From Arthrobacter sp. StoSoilB20 (GTDB lineage: Bacteria > Actinomycetota > Actinomycetes > Actinomycetales > Micrococcaceae): a stretch of DNA of 64,000 nucleotides. A program made the translations under genes and the position numbers. Shown here one piece after another: positions 7,947 through 16,292 of this stretch; position 1 is the first letter of the stretch; every line of letters begins with the position of its first letter. Under the pieces are notes generated by a model that was not told where the DNA came from, did no database searches, and saw nothing but the letters and a program-made list of their open reading frames with translations. Location of the stretch: NCBI RefSeq assembly GCF_019977295.1, contig NZ_AP024651.1:992001-1056000 (forward strand), written 5' to 3'.

Positions 7947-9671
7947 TTATTGCTCGACGCCGACGATCGAGAGGTCGATGCCGCCGAAGAAGTAGCCCAC
8001 TTGGGCATTGCGGACATTCGAGCCCACCACGCTGTTGGTGTGGCTGCGGATGAGCGGGACGATCGGGTAGGTCTTCAAAGCAGACCCGAAGGCCTCGGAC
8101 CACTTCTTGCCCAGTTCCTCGGAGGTGCCGTCCGTATTGCGGAGATCGAACATGGCCTTGGAAACTACGGGATCGAAGTAGCGGGACGTGTTGGAGAAGC
8201 CGTAGCTGGTGCCCTCGTTGTTCGGACCCAGCAAGGGATCTGCGGACGTACGGATGGACGCGGGGTCGGCACCGCCGCACCAGCCGGATCGGCCCATGTC
8301 CGGGAGCTGTTCGCTGGCCAGGACCGAGTAGTAGTTGGGTGCCGGAATCGCCACCAGTTCAACATCGATGCCCAGGGCCTTCAGGTTCTGCTGCACCACG
8401 GTGCCTGTGTTCTTGAAGGCATCCCGGTTGTTGGCGTAGCCGTAGGTGAGGCTCTTGGGGTAGTCCTTGCCTTCGAGGAGTTTCTTGGCTTCCTCCAGCT
8501 TGGGCTTGCCGGTGGGATCCAGCTCCAGCTCTGTCTCCACATAGCCGCGCATCTTGGAGTTCAACGGGCTCTGGGTGATCTCACCAAAGCGTCGTCCACC
8601 GTACTGGACCAGGATGGACTGGCGGTCCAGCGCCAAGGCGATGGCCTTGCGGACGTCCGGATCCTTGATCTTTTCGGTGTTCAGGCTCAGGACATCGTTG
8701 CATCCGAGCAGGCCCGAGGCCACGCGGTCTTTGACTTTGGCGTCCGCCAGTTTGGCAGAATCCGAGGTCTGAAGCGCACCGTTGGAGTCCAAGGTGATGG
8801 CGTTGGGGTCCGAGTCGGCCAAAAGCTGCTGGCTGATGGTGGCCTGGGACGTGGAGAGCGAGAAGCTGAACGTGTCAGGAAGTGCCGAACGGTTGGGGTC
8901 CGTGGCCGGATCCCAGTGCGGGTTGCGGACCAGCTTCAGGGACTTGCCGCGGTTGTAGGACTCCACCATGTAGGGCCCGGAGGACACAGGGTGGTTGGTG
9001 TAGTCCAGCTTGGTGTCCTTGGCCTTGGGCACCGGGGCCGTGTTGGAGCGTGATGCCAAGGCAGGAAACTCCGCGAACGGCTTCTTCAAATGGAAGACCA
9101 CCGTACGGTCATCGGGTGTTTCCACCGCCTTGAGCACAGCGGAAGGATCCTTGTACGGACCCTTGTACCCACCGGCGTCGAGCGCTGCATTCAATTCCTG
9201 GGGCGCCTGGGTGTAGACGTCCTGGGCAAAGGTGCGCTCCACGCCGTACTTGATATCGGCCGACGTGATGGGCGTGCCGTCCTCGAACTTCACGCCTTCC
9301 TTGAGCGTGAAGGTCCAGCTGAGGCCGTCGTCGGAGACTTTGCCGGTATCCGTGGCGAGGTCCGGGACCACGGTTGGTGGCTGGCCGGCTGTTTCCTTGG
9401 CCATGGTCAGCGTGCGGTAGTACAACTGGCCGACGTTGGCGGTCTGGACATAGTTGCTGTTGCCCGGGTCCAGGGTCTGGAAGTCCGATGACATGAGGAC
9501 GTTGATGTTGCCGCCCTTGCCGTTGAAGCCGGACTTGACCACGTTGGGGGCCAACTCAGTGACTGAGCCGGCCGTCTGTGAACTGCCGGGCTGGCTTTGG
9601 CCGGCTCCGCAGCCGGTGGCGGCCATGGCGATCAACACCGAAAGTGCCAGAGCTCTTGCAGGGGTTTTCAT
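7947..9671 (-). CDS. ABC transporter substrate-binding lipoprotein, family 5
   Basis: This 574-residue extracytoplasmic binding protein carries a lipoprotein signal peptide with a lipobox ending at Cys21 (MAATGC). The mature part contains family-5 signatures: a WTFTLKEGVKFEDGTPITSAD block, VVFHLKKPFAEFP and YTNHPVSSGPYMVE. It would be anchored on the outer face of the membrane and deliver ligand to the DppB/DppC permeases. Family 5 binds peptides, nickel, opines, glycosides and other compounds, so the ligand cannot be named. Unusually, it lies between the two permease genes rather than first in the operon. Confidence 0.9.
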   Translation of the reverse strand: MKTPARALALSVLIAMAATGCGAGQSQPGSSQTAGSVTELAPNVVKSGFNGKGGNINVLMSSDFQTLDPGNSNYVQTANVGQLYYRTLTMAKETAGQPPTVVPDLATDTGKVSDDGLSWTFTLKEGVKFEDGTPITSADIKYGVERTFAQDVYTQAPQELNAALDAGGYKGPYKDPSAVLKAVETPDDRTVVFHLKKPFAEFPALASRSNTAPVPKAKDTKLDYTNHPVSSGPYMVESYNRGKSLKLVRNPHWDPATDPNRSALPDTFSFSLSTSQATISQQLLADSDPNAITLDSNGALQTSDSAKLADAKVKDRVASGLLGCNDVLSLNTEKIKDPDVRKAIALALDRQSILVQYGGRRFGEITQSPLNSKMRGYVETELELDPTGKPKLEEAKKLLEGKDYPKSLTYGYANNRDAFKNTGTVVQQNLKALGIDVELVAIPAPNYYSVLASEQLPDMGRSGWCGGADPASIRTSADPLLGPNNEGTSYGFSNTSRYFDPVVSKAMFDLRNTDGTSEELGKKWSEAFGSALKTYPIVPLIRSHTNSVVGSNVRNAQVGYFFGGIDLSIVGVEQ

Positions 9672-9727
9672 GGTGCTCCTTGTGAGGGTGTAAGGCGATG
9701 CGGGGATGAGGGTCAGTGCGAAATTTG

Positions 9728-10777
9728 CTAGCGGGAGGACTTGGGGTCAAGGGCGTCGCGGACTGCGTCGCCCAGGAGGTTGAAGGCCAGGACGGTGACG
9801 ATGAGCATGATGCCGGGAACGGCGAGGAACCACGGATCGCTGAGGTACCAGTTGCCGGATTGGGCTGCGTTGAGCATCTGGCCCCACGACGGTGTGGGGT
9901 CCTTGACGCCGACACCCAGGAAGGACAGTGCGGCTTCTGCCGAAATGTTGGTGGGGATCAGCATGGTGGCATAAACCAGGACGACGCCCATGACGTTGGG
10001 AATGATCTGCCGGAACAGGACACTGAGGTGGGAAGCGCCGAAGGACCGGGCAGCTTCCACGAATTCGCGCTCGCGGAGGCTGAGCACTTGTCCCCTGACG
10101 ATTCGTGCCAGGTAGGCCCAGCCAAAGAAACCCAGGATGATCACCAGCGAGGCCATGGGCAGGAAGCTGCCTTCGCCCAAGGGAGTGTCCCGGAGCCGTG
10201 ACTGCAAAATGGGGGTCAGGGACAGCACCAGCAGAAGGTGCGGGAATGCCAGGAACAAGTCCATGATGCGGCTGATGATGGCATCGGTCTTGCCGCCGAA
10301 GTAGCCTGCCGCCGCGCCGAGGACCGTTCCGAGGACCACGGAGACTGCTGTGGAGAGCAACGCGATGGTCAAGGAGACCTGTCCGCCGTAGGCAAGCCGG
10401 GCGAAGAGGTCGCGTCCCAGGCCGGGTTCCACGCCCAACCAGTGCTGGGCGGACGGATACATGTAGCCGGGCAATGGAAGTCCCGGGGTCTGAAAGTCAT
10501 CCAGGACATCCGGGCTGGTGTTGGACGTGAAGGGATCGTTGCCGGACATGGCGCTGAGGACGGGAGCCAGTATGGCGAACAACATGATGGCCACAACAAC
10601 GCAGAGGCTAAGGAAAGCGATTTTGCTCCGCCGGATCCGCATCCAGGCGGTGGCGAGCAGTGAGCGGGCCTCGGCGGGTGCGGCCGCTTTCTCCTCCGGC
10701 GACGTTGCCGGAGGAGGCGGCGGGCTGCCGATGCTTGGTTCTGACTGTAACTGGGTCAACGGTTCTGCTCGATTCAT
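9728..10777 (-). CDS. ABC transporter permease (DppC/OppC-like)
   Basis: This 349-residue permease has a long Pro/Ala-rich cytoplasmic N-terminus (about 45 residues), then the DppC-type opening helix (RRSKIAFLSLCVVVAIMLFAIL), the periplasmic QHWLGVEPGLGRDLFAR segment and an EAA loop (EAARSFGASHL). It is the first gene of the minus-strand operon dppC-SBP-dppB-dppD-dppF-amidohydrolase. Its start lies about 27 bp from the operator-like palindrome at 10804, so it is probably under the neighbouring GntR regulator. Confidence 0.9.
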   Translation of the reverse strand: MNRAEPLTQLQSEPSIGSPPPPPATSPEEKAAAPAEARSLLATAWMRIRRSKIAFLSLCVVVAIMLFAILAPVLSAMSGNDPFTSNTSPDVLDDFQTPGLPLPGYMYPSAQHWLGVEPGLGRDLFARLAYGGQVSLTIALLSTAVSVVLGTVLGAAAGYFGGKTDAIISRIMDLFLAFPHLLLVLSLTPILQSRLRDTPLGEGSFLPMASLVIILGFFGWAYLARIVRGQVLSLREREFVEAARSFGASHLSVLFRQIIPNVMGVVLVYATMLIPTNISAEAALSFLGVGVKDPTPSWGQMLNAAQSGNWYLSDPWFLAVPGIMLIVTVLAFNLLGDAVRDALDPKSSR

Positions 10778-10803
10778 GATCCAAGGAGCTGGCTCCGGAG
10801 TTC

Positions 10804-10814
10804 TTGTATACCAA
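10804..10814. promoter_or_regulatory. GntR-like operator half of divergent control region
   Basis: ttgtataccaa differs from the perfect palindrome at 1437-1448 only by loss of one G. It sits upstream of the ABC operon start on the minus strand. Confidence 0.5.
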
Positions 10815-10864
10815 AATAGACTAGAGCAGGATTCATGCGATGTAAATCACAAATAATGTACTGT

Positions 10865-10876
10865 TTGGAATACCAG
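10865..10876. promoter_or_regulatory. GntR-like operator upstream of the amidohydrolase
   Basis: ttggaataccag read on the opposite strand is ctggtattccaa, matching the site at 1343-1354 in 11 of 12 positions. It is 47 bp before the GTG start of the amidohydrolase. Confidence 0.5.
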
Positions 10877-10923
10877 AGACTTTTCTTTTGGGATCTGAAC
10901 CACAAACAGGAAGAGGAGCTGCC

Positions 10924-12390
10924 GTGCGCACCAAGGTCACTGCCCGCTATGTGCTGGGCCATCACCACGGACGCCATGTGCTGCTGGATGACGCGTGCGT
11001 TGTCTACAGCGGGGATGTCGTTGAGTACGTCGGCCATGACTACAACGGGCCCGTGGACGAGGAACTCCACGCAGGGGAGGCCCTGCTGATGCCTGGATTG
11101 ATCGACCTCGATGCCCTGACCGACATCGACCACCTCATCCTGGACAGCTGGGCAAGCCCGGAGCAGGCCAAGGGCCACCAGTGGTCCGAGGACTACTTCC
11201 GCAACCACCGGGCGGATGTCTTTAGCGCCCAGGAACGCCAGGAGATCCGCGAGTATGCGTTGATCCAGCTTCTCCTCCACGGCGTCACCACGTACATGCC
11301 GATTGCCTCCGAAGTGCACTCCGAATGGGCCGAGTCCTTCGAGGAACTGGCGGGGATGGCAGAGACCAGCCGACGCCTGGGCCTGCGTGGCTACCTTGGC
11401 CCCGCCTACCGCTCGGGCGTGAACGTCGTGTTGGACAACGGCGAACGCTCGGTCATGTTCGACGACGACCGCGGCCGTGAGGGGCTGGCGGACGCCTTGC
11501 GCTTCGTGGACCATGCAACGGAACTCAACGACCCCCTGGTCAACGGTGTCCTGCTCCCGTGCCGCATAGAGACCCTGGACGTCGGGCTGCTTAAGGAGAC
11601 CGCCGCGGCTTCCCGGCAACGGGATGTCCTGGTCCGCCTGCATTCGCTCCAGGGCCTGGTGGAACGCGAGCTGATCCTGCAGTGGCACGGTGTGACGCCC
11701 TTGGAACTGTTGGACCAGGCGGGCTTGCTCAACGAGCGGCTCCTGATCCCGCATGCCACCTACACTGACCGGAACCCTGCGGTGTTCGGTGAAGACCGGG
11801 GTGATCTCAAAAAGCTCGCGGACAGTGGCGCCAGCATCATCCACTGCCCGTTGACGTCCATGCGTTACGGCAGCACGCTGGATTCCTTCCAGGCTTACAA
11901 GGAAGCGGGCATCAACATCTCGCTGGGAACGGACTCGTTCCCGCCGGACCTCCTCCGGGGAATTGATGCCGGCGTGCAACTCGCCAAAATCCTGGCCGGG
12001 AGGAACGACGCCGGTGACGTCGCCGGATACTTCGACGCCGCCACCTTGGGCGGGGCACAGGCATTACGCCGTCCTGACTTGGGTCGCCTCGAGCCCGGCG
12101 CCCAAGCAGATATGGTGGCCTTCCAACTCGGAGATTTCCGCGACGGCGTCCATGGGGACCCGCTGCGGACCCTCATCCTGAACGGTACGGCCCGCCAGGC
12201 GGTGCTTTCCGTGGTGGCCGGCAGGACCATCATGGCGGACGGCGTCATCGAGGGTGTGGACCTGGGCTTCTGGCGGGCGAAGGGCCAGGAACTCTTCGAC
12301 AAGATGCGCCGCGCCTACACCGTCCGCGATGCCCGGAACCGACCGGCCGATGAGCTGTTTCCTCCCGTGTATGCTCGGTTGGAACGCTGA
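10924..12390 (+). CDS. Amidohydrolase family protein (chlorohydrolase-like) lacking the HxH metal motif
   Basis: This 488-residue protein has the overall layout of TrzN/AtzA/SsnA-type hydrolases: an N-terminal beta-sandwich, a TIM barrel, and a C-terminal sandwich ending in the ADMVAF and VVAGRTIMADG segments. The expected PGL-x3-HxH motif reads PGLIDLDAL, so both metal-binding histidines are replaced (Asp63, Leu65). Later ligands look kept: His in VRLHSLQG, His in LIPHATY, and Asp in LGTDSFPPD. It may use a different metal arrangement or have changed function. The GTG start has agaggag about five bases upstream. It heads an operon with the GntR gene and is divergent from the ABC importer. 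Confidence 0.8.
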   Translation: MRTKVTARYVLGHHHGRHVLLDDACVVYSGDVVEYVGHDYNGPVDEELHAGEALLMPGLIDLDALTDIDHLILDSWASPEQAKGHQWSEDYFRNHRADVFSAQERQEIREYALIQLLLHGVTTYMPIASEVHSEWAESFEELAGMAETSRRLGLRGYLGPAYRSGVNVVLDNGERSVMFDDDRGREGLADALRFVDHATELNDPLVNGVLLPCRIETLDVGLLKETAAASRQRDVLVRLHSLQGLVERELILQWHGVTPLELLDQAGLLNERLLIPHATYTDRNPAVFGEDRGDLKKLADSGASIIHCPLTSMRYGSTLDSFQAYKEAGINISLGTDSFPPDLLRGIDAGVQLAKILAGRNDAGDVAGYFDAATLGGAQALRRPDLGRLEPGAQADMVAFQLGDFRDGVHGDPLRTLILNGTARQAVLSVVAGRTIMADGVIEGVDLGFWRAKGQELFDKMRRAYTVRDARNRPADELFPPVYARLER

Positions 12391-12442
12391 CCGGCGCCGT
12401 CCGGCACAGGGAGCGGACGCCGGCATGAAGGGAAGTTTTACA

Positions 12443-13126
12443 GTGGCTGAGGCGATGCCGGACAACGGAAACGGCCGTGATGATGAGGCCCGTGCGGAGA
12501 ACGTCTACCAACTGGTGTTGGAAGGCATCGTCACGGGGACCTACGCGCAGGGTATGCGGTTGCGCGAACGCGAGCTTTCCGAGCTCTACAACGTCTCCCG
12601 CATACCGGTCCGGGAAGCCATTCAACGCCTTGAGCAGGACGGTTTCGTGGCGACGTTCCCACGCCGGGGTGCTGTGGTCCGGCAGTTGACCCTGACGGAT
12701 GTCAACGAGCTCTTCGATGTTCGCCTGTGCTTGGAAACCTTCGCCGCGAGGATGGCCGCCACCCGGGTTGCCGAGGGCAGCGACGGTGGACGGCTCGTGG
12801 AACTCATGGAAGCGTCCAAGATTGCCATTGACGAGGACCGGACTGACGACGTTGCCGTCATCAGCGCCGAGTTGCACGCCGAAATTGTGCGCCTGTCCGG
12901 CAACCGGCTGCTGATCGAGTCCGTGAAGCCCCTCTTTGGCCGGATGCGCTGGATCTTCGGACTGGCCCACAACCGCAGCAACGAACTCCAGCGTGATGAA
13001 CACACCGAATTATGCAACGCGATCCTGAAGGGCAAGCCGGATTTGGCGTACTCCCTGGCGTACTCGCACATTGAGTTGGGCCGTGAGCCGGTCCTGGCCG
13101 GCCTGGCCGAAACCCTGGAACCGTGA
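12443..13126 (+). CDS. GntR-family transcriptional regulator, FCD subfamily
   Basis: This 227-residue regulator has an N-terminal winged helix-turn-helix (LRERELSELYNVSRIPVREA, then LEQDGFV and a PRRGAVV wing). An all-helical FCD effector domain follows, with the segments LFDVRLCLET and ISAELHAEIVRLSGN carrying likely metal or ligand contacts. The GTG start at 12443 is preferred because aagggaag lies seven bases upstream; ATG 12425 has none. It follows the amidohydrolase by about 50 bp and probably represses that gene, the divergent ABC operon and the MFS gene through the TTGGTATACCAA-type palindromes, with the imported compound as inducer (inference). Confidence 0.88.
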   Translation: MAEAMPDNGNGRDDEARAENVYQLVLEGIVTGTYAQGMRLRERELSELYNVSRIPVREAIQRLEQDGFVATFPRRGAVVRQLTLTDVNELFDVRLCLETFAARMAATRVAEGSDGGRLVELMEASKIAIDEDRTDDVAVISAELHAEIVRLSGNRLLIESVKPLFGRMRWIFGLAHNRSNELQRDEHTELCNAILKGKPDLAYSLAYSHIELGREPVLAGLAETLEP

Positions 13127-13187
13127 GTTTTTGTACAGATAACGCCCATTAGAGGCCCTCTTCCGGGCGTTATCTGTACAAAAACTC
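13125..13187. terminator. Perfect 23-bp inverted repeat, bidirectional terminator
   Basis: The arms 13125-13147 and 13165-13187 are perfectly complementary over 23 bp with a 17-base loop. The outer part carries A/T runs (gagtttttgtac and its complement), which supply a U-run in both directions. The left arm starts inside the TGA stop of the GntR gene and the right arm ends two bases before the stop of the convergent DUF4032 gene. Confidence 0.88.
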
Positions 13188-13189
13188 CG

Positions 13190-14611
13190 CTAGTCGTCGG
13201 CGTCCGGGTACTCTTCCTCGTCTTCATCGTCGTAGCGCCCGGATTCCTCCACCTCGACCTCAAGGATCTTCAGCAGCTCAGTGTCCGGGTTCAGCATGAT
13301 GGCGGCCTCGTCGCGGCGGTGCTGCAGCACCGTATCCAGGTAGGACTGCACCGTCTCGGCCAAGGGGACGTACCTGTCCTGCTTCTGGCTCATGTACCAG
13401 CGGTGCTCCAGGACCTCGTGGACCACTTCGGCCGGCTCCAGCTTCCCGGCCAAGTGACGCGGAATGGAACGCACAATGGGCTCGAAGATTTGGCTGACCC
13501 AGATATGGGCGCTGATCTCCTCGTCCAGGTCCGGGTTGTTGTCCGCCCGGAACTGGTCCATGTCGTTCAGGAGCCGGCGTGCCTGGTTCTCCTGGGCGTC
13601 CAGGCCGGTCAGGCGCAGCAAACGTCGCTGGTGGTGGCCGGCGTCGACGACTTTTGGCTGGAGCTGGATGGTGGAGCCGTCCGCCGTGGTCTTGATGGCG
13701 TACTCCTCCACATCGAAGCCGAGCTCGTTGAGGCGGCGGATGCGGGCGGCCACACGCCACCGTTCGCCGAGTTCGAAGGACTCCTTCTCCGTCAGCTCAG
13801 TCCAAAGCCGGCGGTAGCTGTCCATGATCAGCTCACTGGTGGCCACGGGGTCCACCTTTTCCTCGATGAGCCCGCCGTCCAGCAGGTCCATCAGCTCGCC
13901 CGCGATGTTCACACGGGCGATTTCGAGATCGTATTCGCGTTGTCCCATGGACAGGTCCGGGTAGAGCTCGCCGGTTTCAGCGTCCACCAGGTAGGCGGCG
14001 AACGCGCCGGCGTCGCGGCGGAACAAGGTGTTGGACAGTGAAACATCTCCCCAGTAGAAGCCCACAAGGTGCAGGCGAACCAGCAGGAGTGCCTGGGCGT
14101 CAATGAGGCGCGTCAAGGTGTCCTTGCGGAGCATCTGGGAGAACAGTGCACGGTACGGCATGGAGAACTTCAGGTGCCGGGTCACCAGCACCGGGTTCAG
14201 CGGCCGGCCATCCGCGGTGGTGCGTCCGGTGATCACAGCCACCGGCTCCACGCAGGGAACATCCAGCCGGGCCAGCTTCCGGAGCATGTGGTACTCATGG
14301 CGGGCCACGTGCTCGGAGGTTTCCTTGATGGCGATCACCGAACCACCCAGGTGCGCGAAACGCACGATGTGCCGGGAGATACCGCGGGGGAGTGCCGCAA
14401 GGTTTTCGGCCGGCCAATCTTCCAAGGCGATATGCCACGGAAGGTCCAACAGCTCCGGGTCCGCAGACGCCGCTGTGATGTTCAGGGAACCGATGACACT
14501 GGCGGGAGGCGCGGTGTCCTGTGCACTCGCCGCTTCAGTGCGGGGGAGCTTGCCGATCTGCCCGTAGTCGGTCGGTTCGTCGTGCCACTGGGCTCCGTTT
14601 TGCTCGCTCAT
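13190..14611 (-). CDS. DUF4032 domain protein with lipopolysaccharide-kinase-like domain
   Basis: This 473-residue cytoplasmic protein has a kinase-like N-terminal half. A beta-strand lysine region (SVIAIKETSEHVARHEYHMLRKL) is followed by a catalytic-loop-like stretch (LVGFYWGDVSLSNTLF) and LVDAETGEL, which may be the metal-binding Asp. The C-terminal half is the DUF4032 domain, and the tail is strongly acidic (DDEDEEEYPDADD). Members are common in Actinobacteria and of unknown role. Its ATG overlaps the TGA of the GH20 gene upstream, so the two are co-translated. Confidence 0.82.
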   Translation of the reverse strand: MSEQNGAQWHDEPTDYGQIGKLPRTEAASAQDTAPPASVIGSLNITAASADPELLDLPWHIALEDWPAENLAALPRGISRHIVRFAHLGGSVIAIKETSEHVARHEYHMLRKLARLDVPCVEPVAVITGRTTADGRPLNPVLVTRHLKFSMPYRALFSQMLRKDTLTRLIDAQALLLVRLHLVGFYWGDVSLSNTLFRRDAGAFAAYLVDAETGELYPDLSMGQREYDLEIARVNIAGELMDLLDGGLIEEKVDPVATSELIMDSYRRLWTELTEKESFELGERWRVAARIRRLNELGFDVEEYAIKTTADGSTIQLQPKVVDAGHHQRRLLRLTGLDAQENQARRLLNDMDQFRADNNPDLDEEISAHIWVSQIFEPIVRSIPRHLAGKLEPAEVVHEVLEHRWYMSQKQDRYVPLAETVQSYLDTVLQHRRDEAAIMLNPDTELLKILEVEVEESGRYDDEDEEEYPDADD

Positions 14612-16188
14612 GCCTCAATTGTTCCGTACTCAGCGGCGGCCGGCGTCCCGGCGTCCGGGAACGGCCACCTCGACGTTGCTGACCACTCGACGTCGGGCGC
14701 TGCTTCGAAGGCGACGCCCTGGTAGGCGAGCCGCTCGCCCAAGGCGCCGAGCCGACGTCGGAAGTCACCTGCGTTCCGGACCTCCTGGCCCGACCACGCG
14801 ACTTCCGCCAACGAGACAGCCCTGGGGTAGAGGAGCCACTGGGCCTGGGCGTTGTTGCGGACGGTTTCAGTCCACAAGGGGCCTTCGATGCCCAGGATGT
14901 GTTGGTCCGTCAGGCCGCCCTGGGCCGGATCCCAGTTGTAGTACTCCGCCCATGTGAACGGCCCGCCTTCCACCCATTCGAGCCCAACAGGACTCTCCGG
15001 GGAGTACTTCTGGTCCAGATAGGTGTTGGCGGCCGGCGACATGATCACCGGCGAACCACCGGTCTCTGCCTGCTTGACCACCGGGGTGAGATCGCCGAAC
15101 CAATACTGGATGACTGAACCTTGGGGGAGCTCACCCGCGGCGTACTCGTTCCAGCCCATGGCTGTCTTGCCGGTCGCGGCGGCAATCTTTGCGAATTCCT
15201 GCACCATGGCAACATAGTCGTCGTGGTCGGTGACCTTCGCTTCGTCACCGCCGATATGGATGTACGGGCCTGCAGTGATCGCGGCGAGCTGAGCCAGGAC
15301 CTCGCGGACGAACTCGTACGTGGCAGGAAGGGAACCGTCCAGTGTCGACCAGCCGACGGCGGCGGTGGTGCTCATGGGCTTGGCCAGGCCATCGGCGTTA
15401 AGTTGCGGAATCGCTGCGAGGGCGGCATTGACGTGCCCGGGCAGGTCAATCTCCGGTATCACCAGGACGTTCTTGGTAGCGGCGTAGGCCTGGATGTCCT
15501 TGAAATCCTCTTGCGTGTAGAAGCCTTCACGGCCCCTCACCGGCATGGCGGTAGGGACCTCAACGGCACCCTGTCCTCCCACGGTGGTGAGATCCGCGTA
15601 CGGCAATCCCGACGGGTTTTGTTCCGGTTCGTGGATCTCGATGCGCCACGCCTGATCGTCCGTGAGGTGAAGGTGGAGGGCGTTCAGCTTGAACTGGGTC
15701 ATGACGTCAATCTGTTCCTTGACCTCCTCCACCGTGAAGAAGCTGCGGGCAACATCAAGCATGAGGCCCCGGTAGGCGAACCTGGGTGCGTCGGCAATCT
15801 CGACGGCGGGAATCACCCAGTCGCCGTCTGGCCTACCGCTCTCGAGAGTGGCTGGGAAAAGCTGCCGGAGCGTCTGGACTCCATTGAAAAGTCCGGCCGG
15901 AGTGGAAGCCGTGAGCCCGACTCCGCTCCCGGTGACGCTGAGGGTATAGGCTTCCGGGCCGCCGTCGAACGCGTCCGCCAACTCAAGGGCAATATCGCCT
16001 GGGCGGGTGTCCTCGACGACGGGCAACTCGAAACCAGTGCCGGCGCGCAGCACCAGGCCCAGCTGTTCAGCGACCGCGGCAGCTGAGTCTGCCGCTGCGA
16101 TCCGTGCTGTGGGGGCGAGGGTGAAGGCAGGGGTGTCCTGGAGCGCGACGTGGGAGGGGCGGGGGACCAGGTTATCTGTGGTGTTCAT
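14608..16188 (-). CDS. Beta-N-acetylhexosaminidase, GH20
   Basis: This 526-residue enzyme removes terminal N-acetylhexosamine from glycans such as chitin or peptidoglycan fragments. An N-terminal GH20b-like domain (residues 1-135) precedes the catalytic barrel. YRGLMLDVARSFF, LHLHLTDDQAWRIE and the catalytic pair Asp315-Glu316 in HIGGDEA are all present, consistent with substrate-assisted catalysis. No signal peptide is visible, so it is probably intracellular and acts on imported oligosaccharides. ggaaag lies a suitable distance before the ATG. Confidence 0.93.
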   Translation of the reverse strand: MNTTDNLVPRPSHVALQDTPAFTLAPTARIAAADSAAAVAEQLGLVLRAGTGFELPVVEDTRPGDIALELADAFDGGPEAYTLSVTGSGVGLTASTPAGLFNGVQTLRQLFPATLESGRPDGDWVIPAVEIADAPRFAYRGLMLDVARSFFTVEEVKEQIDVMTQFKLNALHLHLTDDQAWRIEIHEPEQNPSGLPYADLTTVGGQGAVEVPTAMPVRGREGFYTQEDFKDIQAYAATKNVLVIPEIDLPGHVNAALAAIPQLNADGLAKPMSTTAAVGWSTLDGSLPATYEFVREVLAQLAAITAGPYIHIGGDEAKVTDHDDYVAMVQEFAKIAAATGKTAMGWNEYAAGELPQGSVIQYWFGDLTPVVKQAETGGSPVIMSPAANTYLDQKYSPESPVGLEWVEGGPFTWAEYYNWDPAQGGLTDQHILGIEGPLWTETVRNNAQAQWLLYPRAVSLAEVAWSGQEVRNAGDFRRRLGALGERLAYQGVAFEAAPDVEWSATSRWPFPDAGTPAAAEYGTIEA

Positions 16189-16220
16189 ACCGTTCTTTCC
16201 GGGAGAAAGGTTAACGCGAG

Positions 16221-16250
16221 AGCGGCCCGACCTGGAGGGGTCGGGCCGCT
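16221..16250 (-). terminator. Hairpin terminator after the sugar ATPase gene
   Basis: agcggcccgacc (16221-16232) pairs perfectly with ggtcgggccgct (16239-16250) around a six-base loop, between the ATPase stop and the GH20 start. A U-rich tail is not obvious. Confidence 0.65.
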
Positions 16251-16292
16251 ATCAAGATGCGGAAATGAATGACGCGTCAGCGCCGGCCTGGA

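Noticed and set aside
10774..11979. 401-codon minus-strand frame opposite the second amidohydrolase
   Set aside because: It covers the divergent promoter and the antisense of a convincing gene, and shows no recognisable domain.
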